Shown: in pieces, positions 17,153 to 26,005 of the stretch
Numbering within the stretch: position 1 is the first letter of the stretch
Layout: every line of letters starts with the position of its first letter
Assembly (NCBI RefSeq): GCF_002250505.1
Contig: NZ_NJGY01000004.1
Location: 547,672-611,671 of the forward strand
Source of the DNA: Janthinobacterium sp. PC23-8
GTDB taxonomy: Bacteria > Pseudomonadota > Gammaproteobacteria > Burkholderiales > Burkholderiaceae_D
DNA: 64,000 nucleotides
Reading direction: 5' to 3'
The notes under the pieces: model-generated
Seen by the model: only the letters and a program-made list of their open reading frames with translations
Databases searched by the model: none
Told to the model about the DNA's origin: nothing
Made by a program: the position numbers and the translations under genes

Positions 17153-17758
17153 TCAGGCGGCAGGGCAGGCCGCGTCACCGGCGGCAAAGCCGCGCACCAC
17201 GTTGGCCATCTGCGTTGATATCGCCTGCACGGCGCGGCGGTGGCCCAGCACCATCTCGTCGTAGCCGGCGCCGACCTTTTGATTGGCGACGGTGCGGCAG
17301 GTCACCACCTTGTTGCTGGCCAGTTCGCGCACGCTCCAGACGGCGTCGATCAGCGCGTACTGGTCCATCACCGATTCAAACCGCTGCACATTGGTGCTGA
17401 TGCGGTAGACCGGCAGCTTGTCGGGATACGGCGTGCGGAACACGTCGATGGCGCCCAATTCGCCCGTGACGGCCGTCGACAGGGCCTGGCCGATTTCGCC
17501 GGCCAACGGTCCGGCCCAGCGCTGCTGCTCGAGCAGTTCGATGCGGCCCGACGGCGCCGTCACCACGAACTGGTTGCGGCTGACCTGCTGCGGCACGCTG
17601 ACGGCCAGCATCTCGACATAGTACCGCACCGGCTTGGCGGCTTGCGCCGCCATGCCGCCGGACAGCGTGTAGAAATGCTCGGGCTGGGGCGCGGCACAGC
17701 CGGCCAGCAGCAGCGCGGCGGCCAGCGTGGCAGCCAATGCGGAAACGGTCATCTTCAT
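17153..17758 (-). CDS. pqiC: PqiC lipoprotein of the Pqi lipid-transport system
   Basis: The 201-residue protein has a lipoprotein signal with lipobox LLAGC. PEHFYTLSG follows at the start of the mature part, then a DUF330/PqiC domain (SVPQQVSRNQFVV ... LPVYRISTNVQRFE). In E. coli PqiC is an outer-membrane lipoprotein that caps the PqiB tunnel. GGAG lies about ten bases upstream, and the ATG overlaps the pqiB stop (ATGA), so the two are coupled. Confidence 0.9.
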   Translation of the reverse strand: MKMTVSALAATLAAALLLAGCAAPQPEHFYTLSGGMAAQAAKPVRYYVEMLAVSVPQQVSRNQFVVTAPSGRIELLEQQRWAGPLAGEIGQALSTAVTGELGAIDVFRTPYPDKLPVYRISTNVQRFESVMDQYALIDAVWSVRELASNKVVTCRTVANQKVGAGYDEMVLGHRRAVQAISTQMANVVRGFAAGDAACPAA

Positions 17759-19383
17759 TTTTTCTCATCTCCTTGTTTGCCACGGATCAGCGATTCGGGG
17801 TGGCGTTCCAGGTAGTCGGTCAGGGCGTTCAGCGACTGCAGGGTTTGCGTCAGCTGCTGCAAGGCCTGGCGCACGTCGGACTGCAGCGGCGAATCCTTCT
17901 GCAGTACCTGTTCGGCCGTGCCAAAGGTATTTTTGGCCGCCGTCAGGGTGCCGCGCATTTCCGGCACCACCTGGCTGTCGAGCTGTTTGAAGAGCGCATT
18001 GGCCTGTTTGATGGTGGCGTTCAGGTTGTCGCCGATCTCGCCGAACGGCACCTGGTCGAGTTTGCGGGCGATGCTGGCCACCTGCGTCTGCAATTCGTCG
18101 AGCGTGTTCGGCACGGTCGGCACTTCCACCGGATACTTGCTGGTGTCGAGCGCGATCTTTGGCGCTTTCGGGAAGAAGTCGAGCGCGATATACAGCTGGC
18201 TGGTCAGCAGGTTGCCGGTGCGCAACTGGGCGCGCAGGCCGCGGCTGACCATGCGCTCGAGCATCTGGTTACTCCTGGACTCTTCCGCATCGGCCACCGC
18301 CGTCTGGAAGCGCATGCCCAGGCGCGCCGGATACAGGTTCACCGTGACGGGCATGCGGAAGTTTTTCTTGACCGGGTCGAACTCGATGCCCACCGAGCGC
18401 ACTTCGCCAAGCACGATGCCGCGGAAGTCCACCGTGGCGCCGGGCTGCAGGCCGCGCAGCGACTGGTCGAAATAGAACACGGTGGTAATGGCTTCGCCAT
18501 CGGGCTCGCGCATGGCGCTGGCCTCGTCGGCGGCCAGGCGGAAGGCGGTATTGGCCGGCGCCGGCGCGGACGGCTTGCGGCCGTTTTCCGCCTCAAAAGC
18601 GATGCCGCCGATCAGCAGCGCCGCCAGCGACTGCGTGTTGAGCTTGAAGCCGTTCGAGTCGAGCCGCACATCGACGCCGCTGGCATGCCACCAGCGCGCT
18701 TCCTTGCCGACGAATTGATCATAGGGCGCATTGACGAACACCGTCATCGAAATGCCGTTGCCGTCCTTGTCCAGGCTGAAGCTGACCACCTTGCCCACCC
18801 GCAAGCGGTGAAAGAACACGGGCGAACCCACGTCGACGGAACCGAGGCTTTCGGCATGCAGGGTAAACAGTTTGCCCTTCTGGTCGCCATCGACGGCGGG
18901 CGGGCTTTCCAGCCCCGTGAAGCTGTCTTTCTTGGCTTCCGACTTGCCGGTGTCGACGCCGATATACGCGCCCGACAGCAAGGTGCCCAGGCCCGTCACG
19001 CCACTGGCGCCGATCTGCGGGCGCACCACCCAGAAGCGCGAATCGGCGGTGGCGAAGCGGCGCGCCTCCTTGCTCATTTCGATGCTCACCAGCACGCGGC
19101 TCAAGTCGTCGCCGAGCTTGATCGCGCGCACCTGGCCGATCTCCACATCCTTGTACTTGACCTTGGTTTTTCCCGGTTCGAGCCCTTCGGCGCTCTTGAA
19201 GCTGACGGTGACCGTCGGCCCCTGGTCGAGGATGGACTTGGCGGCCAGGCCGGCGCCGATCAGCGCGGCCAGCAGCGGAATGAGCCACACCAGCGAGGGC
19301 AGCCAGCGGCTGGCCCTGTCCACGTCCGGTTCCGGCAATTGCCGCGTATCGGGCGCACGCACGCCCTCTTCCTTGTCAGACAT
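17755..19383 (-). CDS. pqiB: PqiB, MCE-domain intermembrane tunnel protein
   Basis: The 542-residue protein has one N-terminal membrane helix (WLPSLVWLIPLLAALIGAGLA) followed by MCE/MlaD domains; the first starts with GPTVTVSFKSAEGLEPGKTKVKYK and later ones near GSPVFFHRLRVGKV and PGATVDFRGIVLGEV. A long C-terminal helical region carries heptad-like repeats. Length and three MCE domains match E. coli PqiB (546 residues), which forms a hexameric periplasmic channel for lipids. Two adjacent ATGs are possible (19386, 19383); the second has better spacing from GGAG. Confidence 0.92.
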   Translation of the reverse strand: MSDKEEGVRAPDTRQLPEPDVDRASRWLPSLVWLIPLLAALIGAGLAAKSILDQGPTVTVSFKSAEGLEPGKTKVKYKDVEIGQVRAIKLGDDLSRVLVSIEMSKEARRFATADSRFWVVRPQIGASGVTGLGTLLSGAYIGVDTGKSEAKKDSFTGLESPPAVDGDQKGKLFTLHAESLGSVDVGSPVFFHRLRVGKVVSFSLDKDGNGISMTVFVNAPYDQFVGKEARWWHASGVDVRLDSNGFKLNTQSLAALLIGGIAFEAENGRKPSAPAPANTAFRLAADEASAMREPDGEAITTVFYFDQSLRGLQPGATVDFRGIVLGEVRSVGIEFDPVKKNFRMPVTVNLYPARLGMRFQTAVADAEESRSNQMLERMVSRGLRAQLRTGNLLTSQLYIALDFFPKAPKIALDTSKYPVEVPTVPNTLDELQTQVASIARKLDQVPFGEIGDNLNATIKQANALFKQLDSQVVPEMRGTLTAAKNTFGTAEQVLQKDSPLQSDVRQALQQLTQTLQSLNALTDYLERHPESLIRGKQGDEKK

Positions 19384-20719
19384 CATGCTCTCCAGTTGCC
19401 AGGTTTGTTACAGCAGGTTCATGTGGTTTGGCGGCGGCGTCGACCGGGTCCCAGATCAGGCGCGGATCGAACTGCATCGAGGCCAGCATGGTCAGCACCA
19501 CCACCGCGCCAAAGGCCAGCGCGCCCGGGCCGGCCGTGATCACGGCCAGCGCATCGAAGCGCACCAGCGCCACCGTCAGGGTCACCACGAAAATATCGAG
19601 CATCGACCAGCGGCCGATGAATTCGACCATGCGGTACAGTTTGGTGCGCTGCACCGGACGCCAGCGCGAACGGCGCTGCGCCGTCAACGCCAGCAGCGCC
19701 AGGGTACCCAATTTGAGCATCGGCACGACCACGCTGGCGATAAAGATGATGATGGCCAGGCCTTTTGAACCGCTGGTCCAGAAAAACACCACGCCGCTCA
19801 TGATGGTGTCGTCTTCGACGCCGAACAGCGAGTGCGTATACATCACGGGCAGCAGGTTGGCGGGGATGTACAGGATGGCCGCAGCGATCAATAGCGCCCA
19901 GGTGCGGCCGATGCTGTCCGGGTGGCGCCCATGCAAGGCAGACCCGCAACGCACGCAGTGCGGATGCTTCGCCGTGCCGCCTGGGGGCGCCACCAGGGCG
20001 CAACTGTGACAGGGCAGCAGCGCGTCGCCGGGCTCGAAACGCTTGTAGCGGATGCCGGGCAAGGCCTGGCGCGTCAGGTCGTCGCCCGCGTTCCACAGCG
20101 CCTTCGGGTCGAACGAGACGACGATGGCCAGCATCATGGTCAGCGCGCCAAAGGCGAACAGGCCCGGACGCGGCACCACGGTGGCCAGACTGGTCATCTT
20201 GACGACGGTGATCAGGATGCCGATCATCAGCACCTCCGTCATGCCCCAGGCGCGCGCCGTGCGCACCGCGCGCAGCACCAGGTTGAAACCCGGCACTTTC
20301 ACGCCCAGGCGCAGGCCCAGCGACACATACAGCAAGGAGCCCAGTTCGATCGCGGGAAACAGCATGGTGAACAAAAATACCATGGTGGCCACCACCTGCA
20401 TCTGCTCGTGCCACAGCACGCGTATGGCGCCGAGCAAGGTGGCACTGGACGTGAGGCCATTGACGTCGAGTTCGACGATGGGAAAAAACTGGGCGATCAG
20501 AAACACCAGGGCCGCGCCCAGGGTCAGCGCCACCACCCGGTTCAGGTCGGCCGAGGTGCCGCGGTAAAGGACCGAGCGGCAACGCACGCAGCGCGCCTTT
20601 TCACGCGGGCGCAACGGCCGCTTTCGGTACAGCACGCCGCATTCATGACAGCTGATCAGGTCGTATCGAAGCACAGTGTGTAGTTGGCCGGCACGCCGTG
20701 CGCGGTTATTCCATATCAA
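19376..20719 (-). CDS. pqiA: PqiA, inner-membrane component of the Pqi system
   Basis: The 447-residue protein has two homologous halves, each with four CxxC-type cysteines (SCHECG and CVRCRS; PCHSCA and CVRCGS) that could bind zinc, followed by four membrane helices. This duplicated layout is the PqiA family hallmark. It overlaps pqiB by a few bases. The start is uncertain: the frame opens with TTG at 20719 and no ATG precedes the first cysteines; a GTG at 20674 is an alternative. Confidence 0.88.
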   Translation of the reverse strand: MIWNNRARRAGQLHTVLRYDLISCHECGVLYRKRPLRPREKARCVRCRSVLYRGTSADLNRVVALTLGAALVFLIAQFFPIVELDVNGLTSSATLLGAIRVLWHEQMQVVATMVFLFTMLFPAIELGSLLYVSLGLRLGVKVPGFNLVLRAVRTARAWGMTEVLMIGILITVVKMTSLATVVPRPGLFAFGALTMMLAIVVSFDPKALWNAGDDLTRQALPGIRYKRFEPGDALLPCHSCALVAPPGGTAKHPHCVRCGSALHGRHPDSIGRTWALLIAAAILYIPANLLPVMYTHSLFGVEDDTIMSGVVFFWTSGSKGLAIIIFIASVVVPMLKLGTLALLALTAQRRSRWRPVQRTKLYRMVEFIGRWSMLDIFVVTLTVALVRFDALAVITAGPGALAFGAVVVLTMLASMQFDPRLIWDPVDAAAKPHEPAVTNLATGEHDV

Positions 20720-20760
20720 TGCCCGCTATCATATTACAAACAGGCGCCACTTGCGCCTGC

Positions 20761-22104
20761 TCAAGGCGAAGCGGCATGCAGCAGCGCCTCCACTGCGCGG
20801 GCTATCGCAAGAATACGCTCATCCATGCCATGCACGCCGCAGATGGACAGGCCCACCGGCAACTCGCCCCTTGCCTGGCAAGGCAGCGACAAGTCGCAGC
20901 CATCGAGGAAATTGATCACGCTGGCATTGCGCAGCACCAGGCCATTGGTGGCAAAGAAGGCCGCATCGTCCGCCTCCAATGGCGCCACTTGCGGCGCCAC
21001 GATGGCCACGCTGGGCATCAGCCAGGCGTCAAACAAAGCCAGGCGGTCGCTGGCGATGGCGCGCAGGTGCGCACGGGCGTCGAGCAGGTCGAGGTATTCG
21101 GCCGCGCCCTGCTGCTGGCCACGGCGGATGCGGGCCGCCACGCGCGGGTCGTACTGCGCGCCCTGCTGTTCCAGCAAGTCCCGGTGCCAGTGCCACGCTT
21201 CGGCCGCCACCAGGCCGCCGCCGCTATTGATGGCGGACAGCTGCAGCAACTCGGGAAAATCAAATTGCTCGACCAGCGCGCCGGCCGCGCCGAGCATATC
21301 GAGCGTGCGCTCGAATGCCTGCCGCACCTGCGGCTCCAGGTTCGCGCCCACGTAATCGGCGGTGTAGCCGAAGCGCAGGCCCTTGAGCGATGGCGCCGGC
21401 GGCGCAGGCGCGTGGCCCGACAGCGCCGCATGCAAAATGGCGCAGCAATCGACGCTGTTGGCGATCGCGCCTGCCGAGTCCAGCGAACGTGACAGCGGCA
21501 CCGTGCCGGCCAAGGGCACGCTGGCGGCGGTCGGCTTGAAGCCGGTCAGGCCGCAGAAGGCCGACGGGATGCGGATCGAGCCGCCCGTGTCGGTGCCCAG
21601 CGCGCCGGCCGCCATGTCAAGCGCCACCGATACGGCGCCGCCCGAAGTGGAGCCACCGGCCACCCGGCTGGCATCGTGCGGATTGCGCGGCGTGCCGTGA
21701 TGGGGATTCAAACCGAGGCCGGAAAACGCGAACTCGCTCATATTGGTGCGCCCCAGCAGCACGGCGCCGGCCGCACGCAGCCGCGCCACCGCCACCGCGT
21801 CGCGGCTGGCCGCTGGCGCATCGGCCAGCACCCGCGATGCCGCGCTGCTGACCTGTCCCCGTACGTCGAACAGATCCTTGATCGAGATCGGCATGCCGGC
21901 CAGCGGCGAGGCCACCATGCCGGCCGCGCGCAGCGCGTCGCTGGCGCGCGCCTCTTTCAAGGCCTGTTCGCCATCGAGGCTGACATAGGCATGCCCGCCG
22001 TGCGCACGGTGCGCTTCGGCGCGCGCCAGCATATCTTGCGTGAGCGCCACGCTGGTGAGGCGGCCGCTGGCAAGGTCGGCAGCCAGTTGACGGATGGTCT
22101 TCAT
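20761..22104 (-). CDS. Amidase signature family hydrolase
   Basis: The 447-residue protein has the complete Ser-cisSer-Lys triad of the amidase family: K76 (ISIKDLFD), S152 (GGSTSGG) and S176 (TDTGGSIRIP). It resembles GatA-like and small-amide amidases; the C-terminus (LPVGLSICG) is also typical. The ATG at 22104 with AAGGATAAC upstream is chosen over an open extension of 27 codons. The substrate is unknown. Closeness to urate and ureide genes makes a ureide or carbamoyl amide possible, but the mobile IetAS-like module lies in between. Confidence 0.85.
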   Translation of the reverse strand: MKTIRQLAADLASGRLTSVALTQDMLARAEAHRAHGGHAYVSLDGEQALKEARASDALRAAGMVASPLAGMPISIKDLFDVRGQVSSAASRVLADAPAASRDAVAVARLRAAGAVLLGRTNMSEFAFSGLGLNPHHGTPRNPHDASRVAGGSTSGGAVSVALDMAAGALGTDTGGSIRIPSAFCGLTGFKPTAASVPLAGTVPLSRSLDSAGAIANSVDCCAILHAALSGHAPAPPAPSLKGLRFGYTADYVGANLEPQVRQAFERTLDMLGAAGALVEQFDFPELLQLSAINSGGGLVAAEAWHWHRDLLEQQGAQYDPRVAARIRRGQQQGAAEYLDLLDARAHLRAIASDRLALFDAWLMPSVAIVAPQVAPLEADDAAFFATNGLVLRNASVINFLDGCDLSLPCQARGELPVGLSICGVHGMDERILAIARAVEALLHAASP

Positions 22105-22232
22105 TGTTATCCTTACAAAGGCAGGGGTTTGCACTGCATTGGCGATGTAGCCCTCGACCCAGCCAGCGATGATCATCCAGTCCATATCGAAGGTGACGGG
22201 TATTTATCGGCCAGTTCAACTGTGAGCTTTGC

Positions 22233-24737
22233 CTACGTTTCGATCACCAGTTTCTGCGCGATAGCGGTGTACAAGTCGACCTCTGTTTCTTCTGTAAAAA
22301 TAGAAACAATCAGACTGTAACGTGCTGGCAGATTGTAGCGTTCCAATGCTGGTCTGGTTCGCCACCATCCAGCCGATGGATAGACGGCCAGGAAGCTGCG
22401 GCTGGCAAGTTCCGCAGCAGTACCTTCCCATATATCCTGATGCAAGGAGCCCCTGTGACGATGCCGCTCACCCAAGTGCCAATGAGGATCTGCCGGATTG
22501 GTCGGAGCACCCTCATCCTCACGCTGAGCTGCAGCATTGACGCGAGCGACGAAATCATCTGTCGTTGCATCCAGGGGACGTTGAACATCAAAGCGTAAAC
22601 GATGCGAAGGATAGTGATACTTGGAAGTGCTACCCCTTGCCGACGGATTCGGTTCGATAAAGTATGAGAGCGTAACCCGCATTTGAACCTTCGCCGCCTG
22701 CAATGCCTCTAACTCCTCGCGCGGCCAAGGCAGAGCATGCAGATTCATGTCACGACTCGACGGCGCTTGCCCCTTATCCTTTTTAAAAGGGTATAGCTGA
22801 TCTTCGATTACCAGTGTCAAGGAATTACCTGCGCTCCAAAGTGCCCGTCCCAAGTCTGGCTGTCCCCAGCCGCAATGCCGTATTAAGCGTATAAACGCTG
22901 TCTTGGTAGCATCAGCCGGCGGCAAGTACATGGCACGCATCGCCTCTGTCCATTGAGCAGAATGGACAATCAGCGCACGAATTGTTTCTGGACGTAATGC
23001 AGGATAAACGGCTGCAATCTGCGCGGCCATCTTCGCACACAAAGCCGAGGCTGCACTAGTTGCATTGAAAGTCGTGAACAAACGGTCTTGAGGTCGATAG
23101 TTCGTAGAGAGCAATTGCAAGCTGTTCATGCCAATTGGACCCAAACCATCATTGCCTAGATTACCACCTTCAAGTACGACCTCAGGCTTTAGTGGCCAGC
23201 CACTTTCCCAGGCTGCCGAAGTCGACGTATATGGACTAAGCCCGCCACTAGCCGCTACAGCTTGGTAATTGGGATCTTGGGTATCTGTTTTGGTGGAGAA
23301 CGCGCCAACTGTCAATGCATTCCAAGCTTGCCCTGGATCATGTATGAGGTTAGTGGACAGGCTGGCAGGATAGTTCGCCCAATCCGCAGGATCATCGGTA
23401 TTACCTGCGGAAAGAACGAACAAACGTGGAAAATATCCGGCACCGTCTGCATCGGCAGCCAGACTGTCGACTTCGGACGACCAAGACGACGGCTTGCCAC
23501 GATCACGATAATCCGCTGCGGTCACAGCGGAACAGAAGACACGCTTTCGGTGCGGAAAAGCGATTTCCGGACGCGCGACGGCTTCGGCGAATAACTGGGC
23601 ATGTAGGGTAGGTGGGCCAGCATTGGCCCCACCAGCAGCAATCAGGCGTACCGACTCCAGTCGGTGCGCGACTCCGATCAGCCCTGCGCTGGCAAGCGCA
23701 TCGGTCAGATCTCCATAAGCAGCAAGACCGGCCATGCCTGTTCCGTGGTTGGCTGTATCATCGGTTCCGCCGGTCGGATCAACCGTATGCATGTCGGCTG
23801 GCGCCATCAATGGCAGCAGCAATGGATGACCGCGGTTCACTCCGGAATCAAGCAGACAAATTCGTGGAATGCCTTCATCCTCTTCTGCGAAACCCACTCG
23901 TTGCAATAATTCGTCCTGCCATTCGCGCTGTTCAACGACACCCATCTGGTCGAAAAATTCCGCTGTTTCCTTGGCCCGGCGTAGCTCGGCAACACAATTC
24001 AAGGTCAACACGCAATCGGCAAACTGGCGCTCTGAACCGAACATCAAAACTACTGTTCTCTCAGGAAATCGCACTTGTTGAGAACCGACCTGACAACCAA
24101 CAAGTTCTGCAAGTTTACGGAAGTCGGACAGTACAGCGTCACCATTGCCTCTCACCGGTAACCAGACTTCCCACCAGAAGGCTTCGGTGGGATCTTCCGG
24201 CAGCAGACTTGAGTCATCGGTCCAGAGCGCCCGTAGTTCAGCTTTGCGTATGGCTTCAATCGTGTTGAGCAATGGTGTGTTATCGCGTGGATTGCCCTTT
24301 GCATCCTTCTTTTCCGCCAAATATTCAGCGACATATTTTTCAAAGTGATCAAGCTTGCCATCGGGAACGAAAACATTGGCGTAGGTATGCTCGCCTTCCT
24401 GCTTCACGCTCAACAGTTCAATCTTTTTACGGGGATCTTTGCCGCGCTCTTCCGCAAGACTTTGAAAAGCCAATGCCACATTGGGCTGACTGACGAACTG
24501 AATTTGAAGGCCAAGGCCACTTTCAAACCCATGCGCCTGCTGCGCTGATGCTGCCTCAACAGCCAAAACTTTCAGCTGCGCCAGTTGCCGTTCCAACATC
24601 TTCCCATGCTGCTGACGTGGCAAATCAGGAACAACAGGTTTCTTGCCGCCCTTTGCGGAATGCGCTGTGAAGGCTTTCGAGGTCGAGGTATTTTGCAATA
24701 AAAGATGAGGATGCTTATTGCGAGGTGGCACCGGCAT
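22233..24737 (-). CDS. ietS: Subtilisin-like protease of an IetAS-type module
   Basis: The 834-residue S8 protease has catalytic D297 (LLDSGVN), H331 (NHGTGMAG), oxyanion N446 (SAGN) and S561 (NATSAAS, a variant of the usual GTSxA). About 290 residues precede the protease domain without a signal peptide, so it is probably cytoplasmic. A C-terminal domain of about 200 residues follows. It overlaps the upstream AAA ATPase gene by 23 bases. An AAA ATPase paired with a large subtilisin is the IetAS arrangement, described as a plasmid stability/incompatibility system in Agrobacterium and later as an antiphage system. The DNA is visibly more AT-rich than its neighbours. Confidence 0.85.
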   Translation of the reverse strand: MPVPPRNKHPHLLLQNTSTSKAFTAHSAKGGKKPVVPDLPRQQHGKMLERQLAQLKVLAVEAASAQQAHGFESGLGLQIQFVSQPNVALAFQSLAEERGKDPRKKIELLSVKQEGEHTYANVFVPDGKLDHFEKYVAEYLAEKKDAKGNPRDNTPLLNTIEAIRKAELRALWTDDSSLLPEDPTEAFWWEVWLPVRGNGDAVLSDFRKLAELVGCQVGSQQVRFPERTVVLMFGSERQFADCVLTLNCVAELRRAKETAEFFDQMGVVEQREWQDELLQRVGFAEEDEGIPRICLLDSGVNRGHPLLLPLMAPADMHTVDPTGGTDDTANHGTGMAGLAAYGDLTDALASAGLIGVAHRLESVRLIAAGGANAGPPTLHAQLFAEAVARPEIAFPHRKRVFCSAVTAADYRDRGKPSSWSSEVDSLAADADGAGYFPRLFVLSAGNTDDPADWANYPASLSTNLIHDPGQAWNALTVGAFSTKTDTQDPNYQAVAASGGLSPYTSTSAAWESGWPLKPEVVLEGGNLGNDGLGPIGMNSLQLLSTNYRPQDRLFTTFNATSAASALCAKMAAQIAAVYPALRPETIRALIVHSAQWTEAMRAMYLPPADATKTAFIRLIRHCGWGQPDLGRALWSAGNSLTLVIEDQLYPFKKDKGQAPSSRDMNLHALPWPREELEALQAAKVQMRVTLSYFIEPNPSARGSTSKYHYPSHRLRFDVQRPLDATTDDFVARVNAAAQREDEGAPTNPADPHWHLGERHRHRGSLHQDIWEGTAAELASRSFLAVYPSAGWWRTRPALERYNLPARYSLIVSIFTEETEVDLYTAIAQKLVIET

Positions 24738-25740
24738 TTTTCGACAATTCCCTGTTTGTTATTCTTTTATTGAGTTGACTGCGTTCGAGCAGTGCATTCC
24801 CCAATGCCTCCGACTTAACGCGGCTTTCATCGTGCATCAGTGCTTCCTTGATGGCCTCGTCTACCGCACGACGAATTTCCGCGTAGCTCAAGCCCTCGAC
24901 TTTAGACATCACAGACTTCAATGGAAACGGCTTTGGCAAAAAATGGCCCATACGTGAACGAATCAGGTCTACCGCTTGGTCAGCGGTCGGAAGATGGTAT
25001 TCAATGACATCGTCGAACCGACGAAATAAAGCATAGTCCAAGATTTCTGGATGGTTAGTGGCGGCTACGATCAAACTATTTGAATGGTCCTGCTCGATCA
25101 TTTGCAGAAAGCTGTTCAGCACACGCCGTATCTCGCCAACATCATTGCCCAGTCCGCGTTGTGAGCCTATCGCATCAAACTCATCAAAGAAATATACGCC
25201 ACGAACTTCGGTAATTGCATCGAACACTTGACGTAGCTTGGCTGCGGTCTCTCCCATAAACTTCGTAATCAGTGCGTCCAAACGCACTAGAAATAACGGC
25301 AGTCCCAGTTCACCCGCAAGGACTGAAGCTGTCATCGTCTTGCCTGTTCCTGGCGGCCCCACCAACAGCAGTTTGCGACGTGGCGAAAGACCATGTTCGC
25401 GAATGCGCGCGAACATGGCTTGTTCCTTCAAAATGCGGCGCAGTTGCTCATGAATTCCTTGAGCCAGTACCATGTCCGCTAAACGGTGCTCTGGATGGCT
25501 AACTTGTAATAAGGCCGCGACCTCTCCTCGTGGACGAGCTAAGGTTACGGCGGGAGTTGACACTACACTCAATGTACGTATCTTTGCAGCATCAATTATT
25601 TCACGAAGCTCGACTGCCAGTTTCCCATGTCCGACCTTTGCTTCATGAGCCGCGACCTGCATTGCCACGGAAAAAAACTTTCCGTCGTCCCGCTCAATGT
25701 GGGATCTCACAAGCGCCTTGAGCTGGTCTGCGCTAGCCAT
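24715..25740 (-). CDS. ietA: AAA ATPase of an IetAS-type module
   Basis: The 341-residue protein has an N-terminal helical region of about 100 residues and one AAA domain: Walker A GPPGTGKT (128-135), Walker B VYFFDEFD (182-189), sensor-1 N229 (VAATNHPE), arginine finger RR (240-241) and a C-terminal helical lid with YAEIRRAVDEAIKEAL. It is FtsH/spastin-like in its core. It is transcribed ahead of, and overlaps, the subtilisin gene. In this module type the ATPase is the partner that restrains or directs the protease. Base composition and rarer codons differ from the flanks, which suggests horizontal gain. Confidence 0.87.
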   Translation of the reverse strand: MASADQLKALVRSHIERDDGKFFSVAMQVAAHEAKVGHGKLAVELREIIDAAKIRTLSVVSTPAVTLARPRGEVAALLQVSHPEHRLADMVLAQGIHEQLRRILKEQAMFARIREHGLSPRRKLLLVGPPGTGKTMTASVLAGELGLPLFLVRLDALITKFMGETAAKLRQVFDAITEVRGVYFFDEFDAIGSQRGLGNDVGEIRRVLNSFLQMIEQDHSNSLIVAATNHPEILDYALFRRFDDVIEYHLPTADQAVDLIRSRMGHFLPKPFPLKSVMSKVEGLSYAEIRRAVDEAIKEALMHDESRVKSEALGNALLERSQLNKRITNRELSKNAGATSQ

Positions 25741-25801
25741 ATCGTTACCTTTATACTGCCTGCTGCATTTTGATTATCATACCTGAGCCGAGGATACCAT
25801 A

Positions 25802-25975
25802 ATGACCAACGCACACTCAGAGCCCATCCCAGTAGACGAATACATCTCCTGCTGGTGCCCCGCAGAAGCGGGGACCGCGTTGCTCATGTTGCATGGCTCG
25901 CCATGCCGCCTTGTCCGCGCCCCTGATGAGCTGCAAGCAGAAAACGCTCCCTACTGTGACACGCCATTACAGTGA
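25802..25975 (+). CDS. Possible small protein, 57 residues, cysteine-containing
   Basis: An ATG at 25802 with GAGG eight bases upstream opens a 57-codon frame ending at TGA 25973-25975. The product has C17 and C19 (SCWCPAEAG), C35 and C52, and no membrane segment. It starts 61 bp from the ATPase gene start, on the opposite strand, and ends 30 bp before the end of the convergent M20 gene. It is not recognised. The binding site and clean frame are the only support. Confidence 0.4.
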   Translation: MTNAHSEPIPVDEYISCWCPAEAGTALLMLHGSPCRLVRAPDELQAENAPYCDTPLQ

Positions 25976-26005
25976 GTTCGCCCCATTGTATGCCAAAGCC
26001 CCCGC

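Noticed and set aside
17737..19539. A 600-codon plus-strand frame opposite pqiB
   Set aside because: Antisense shadow of a clear MCE-domain protein; composition is typical of shadow translation.
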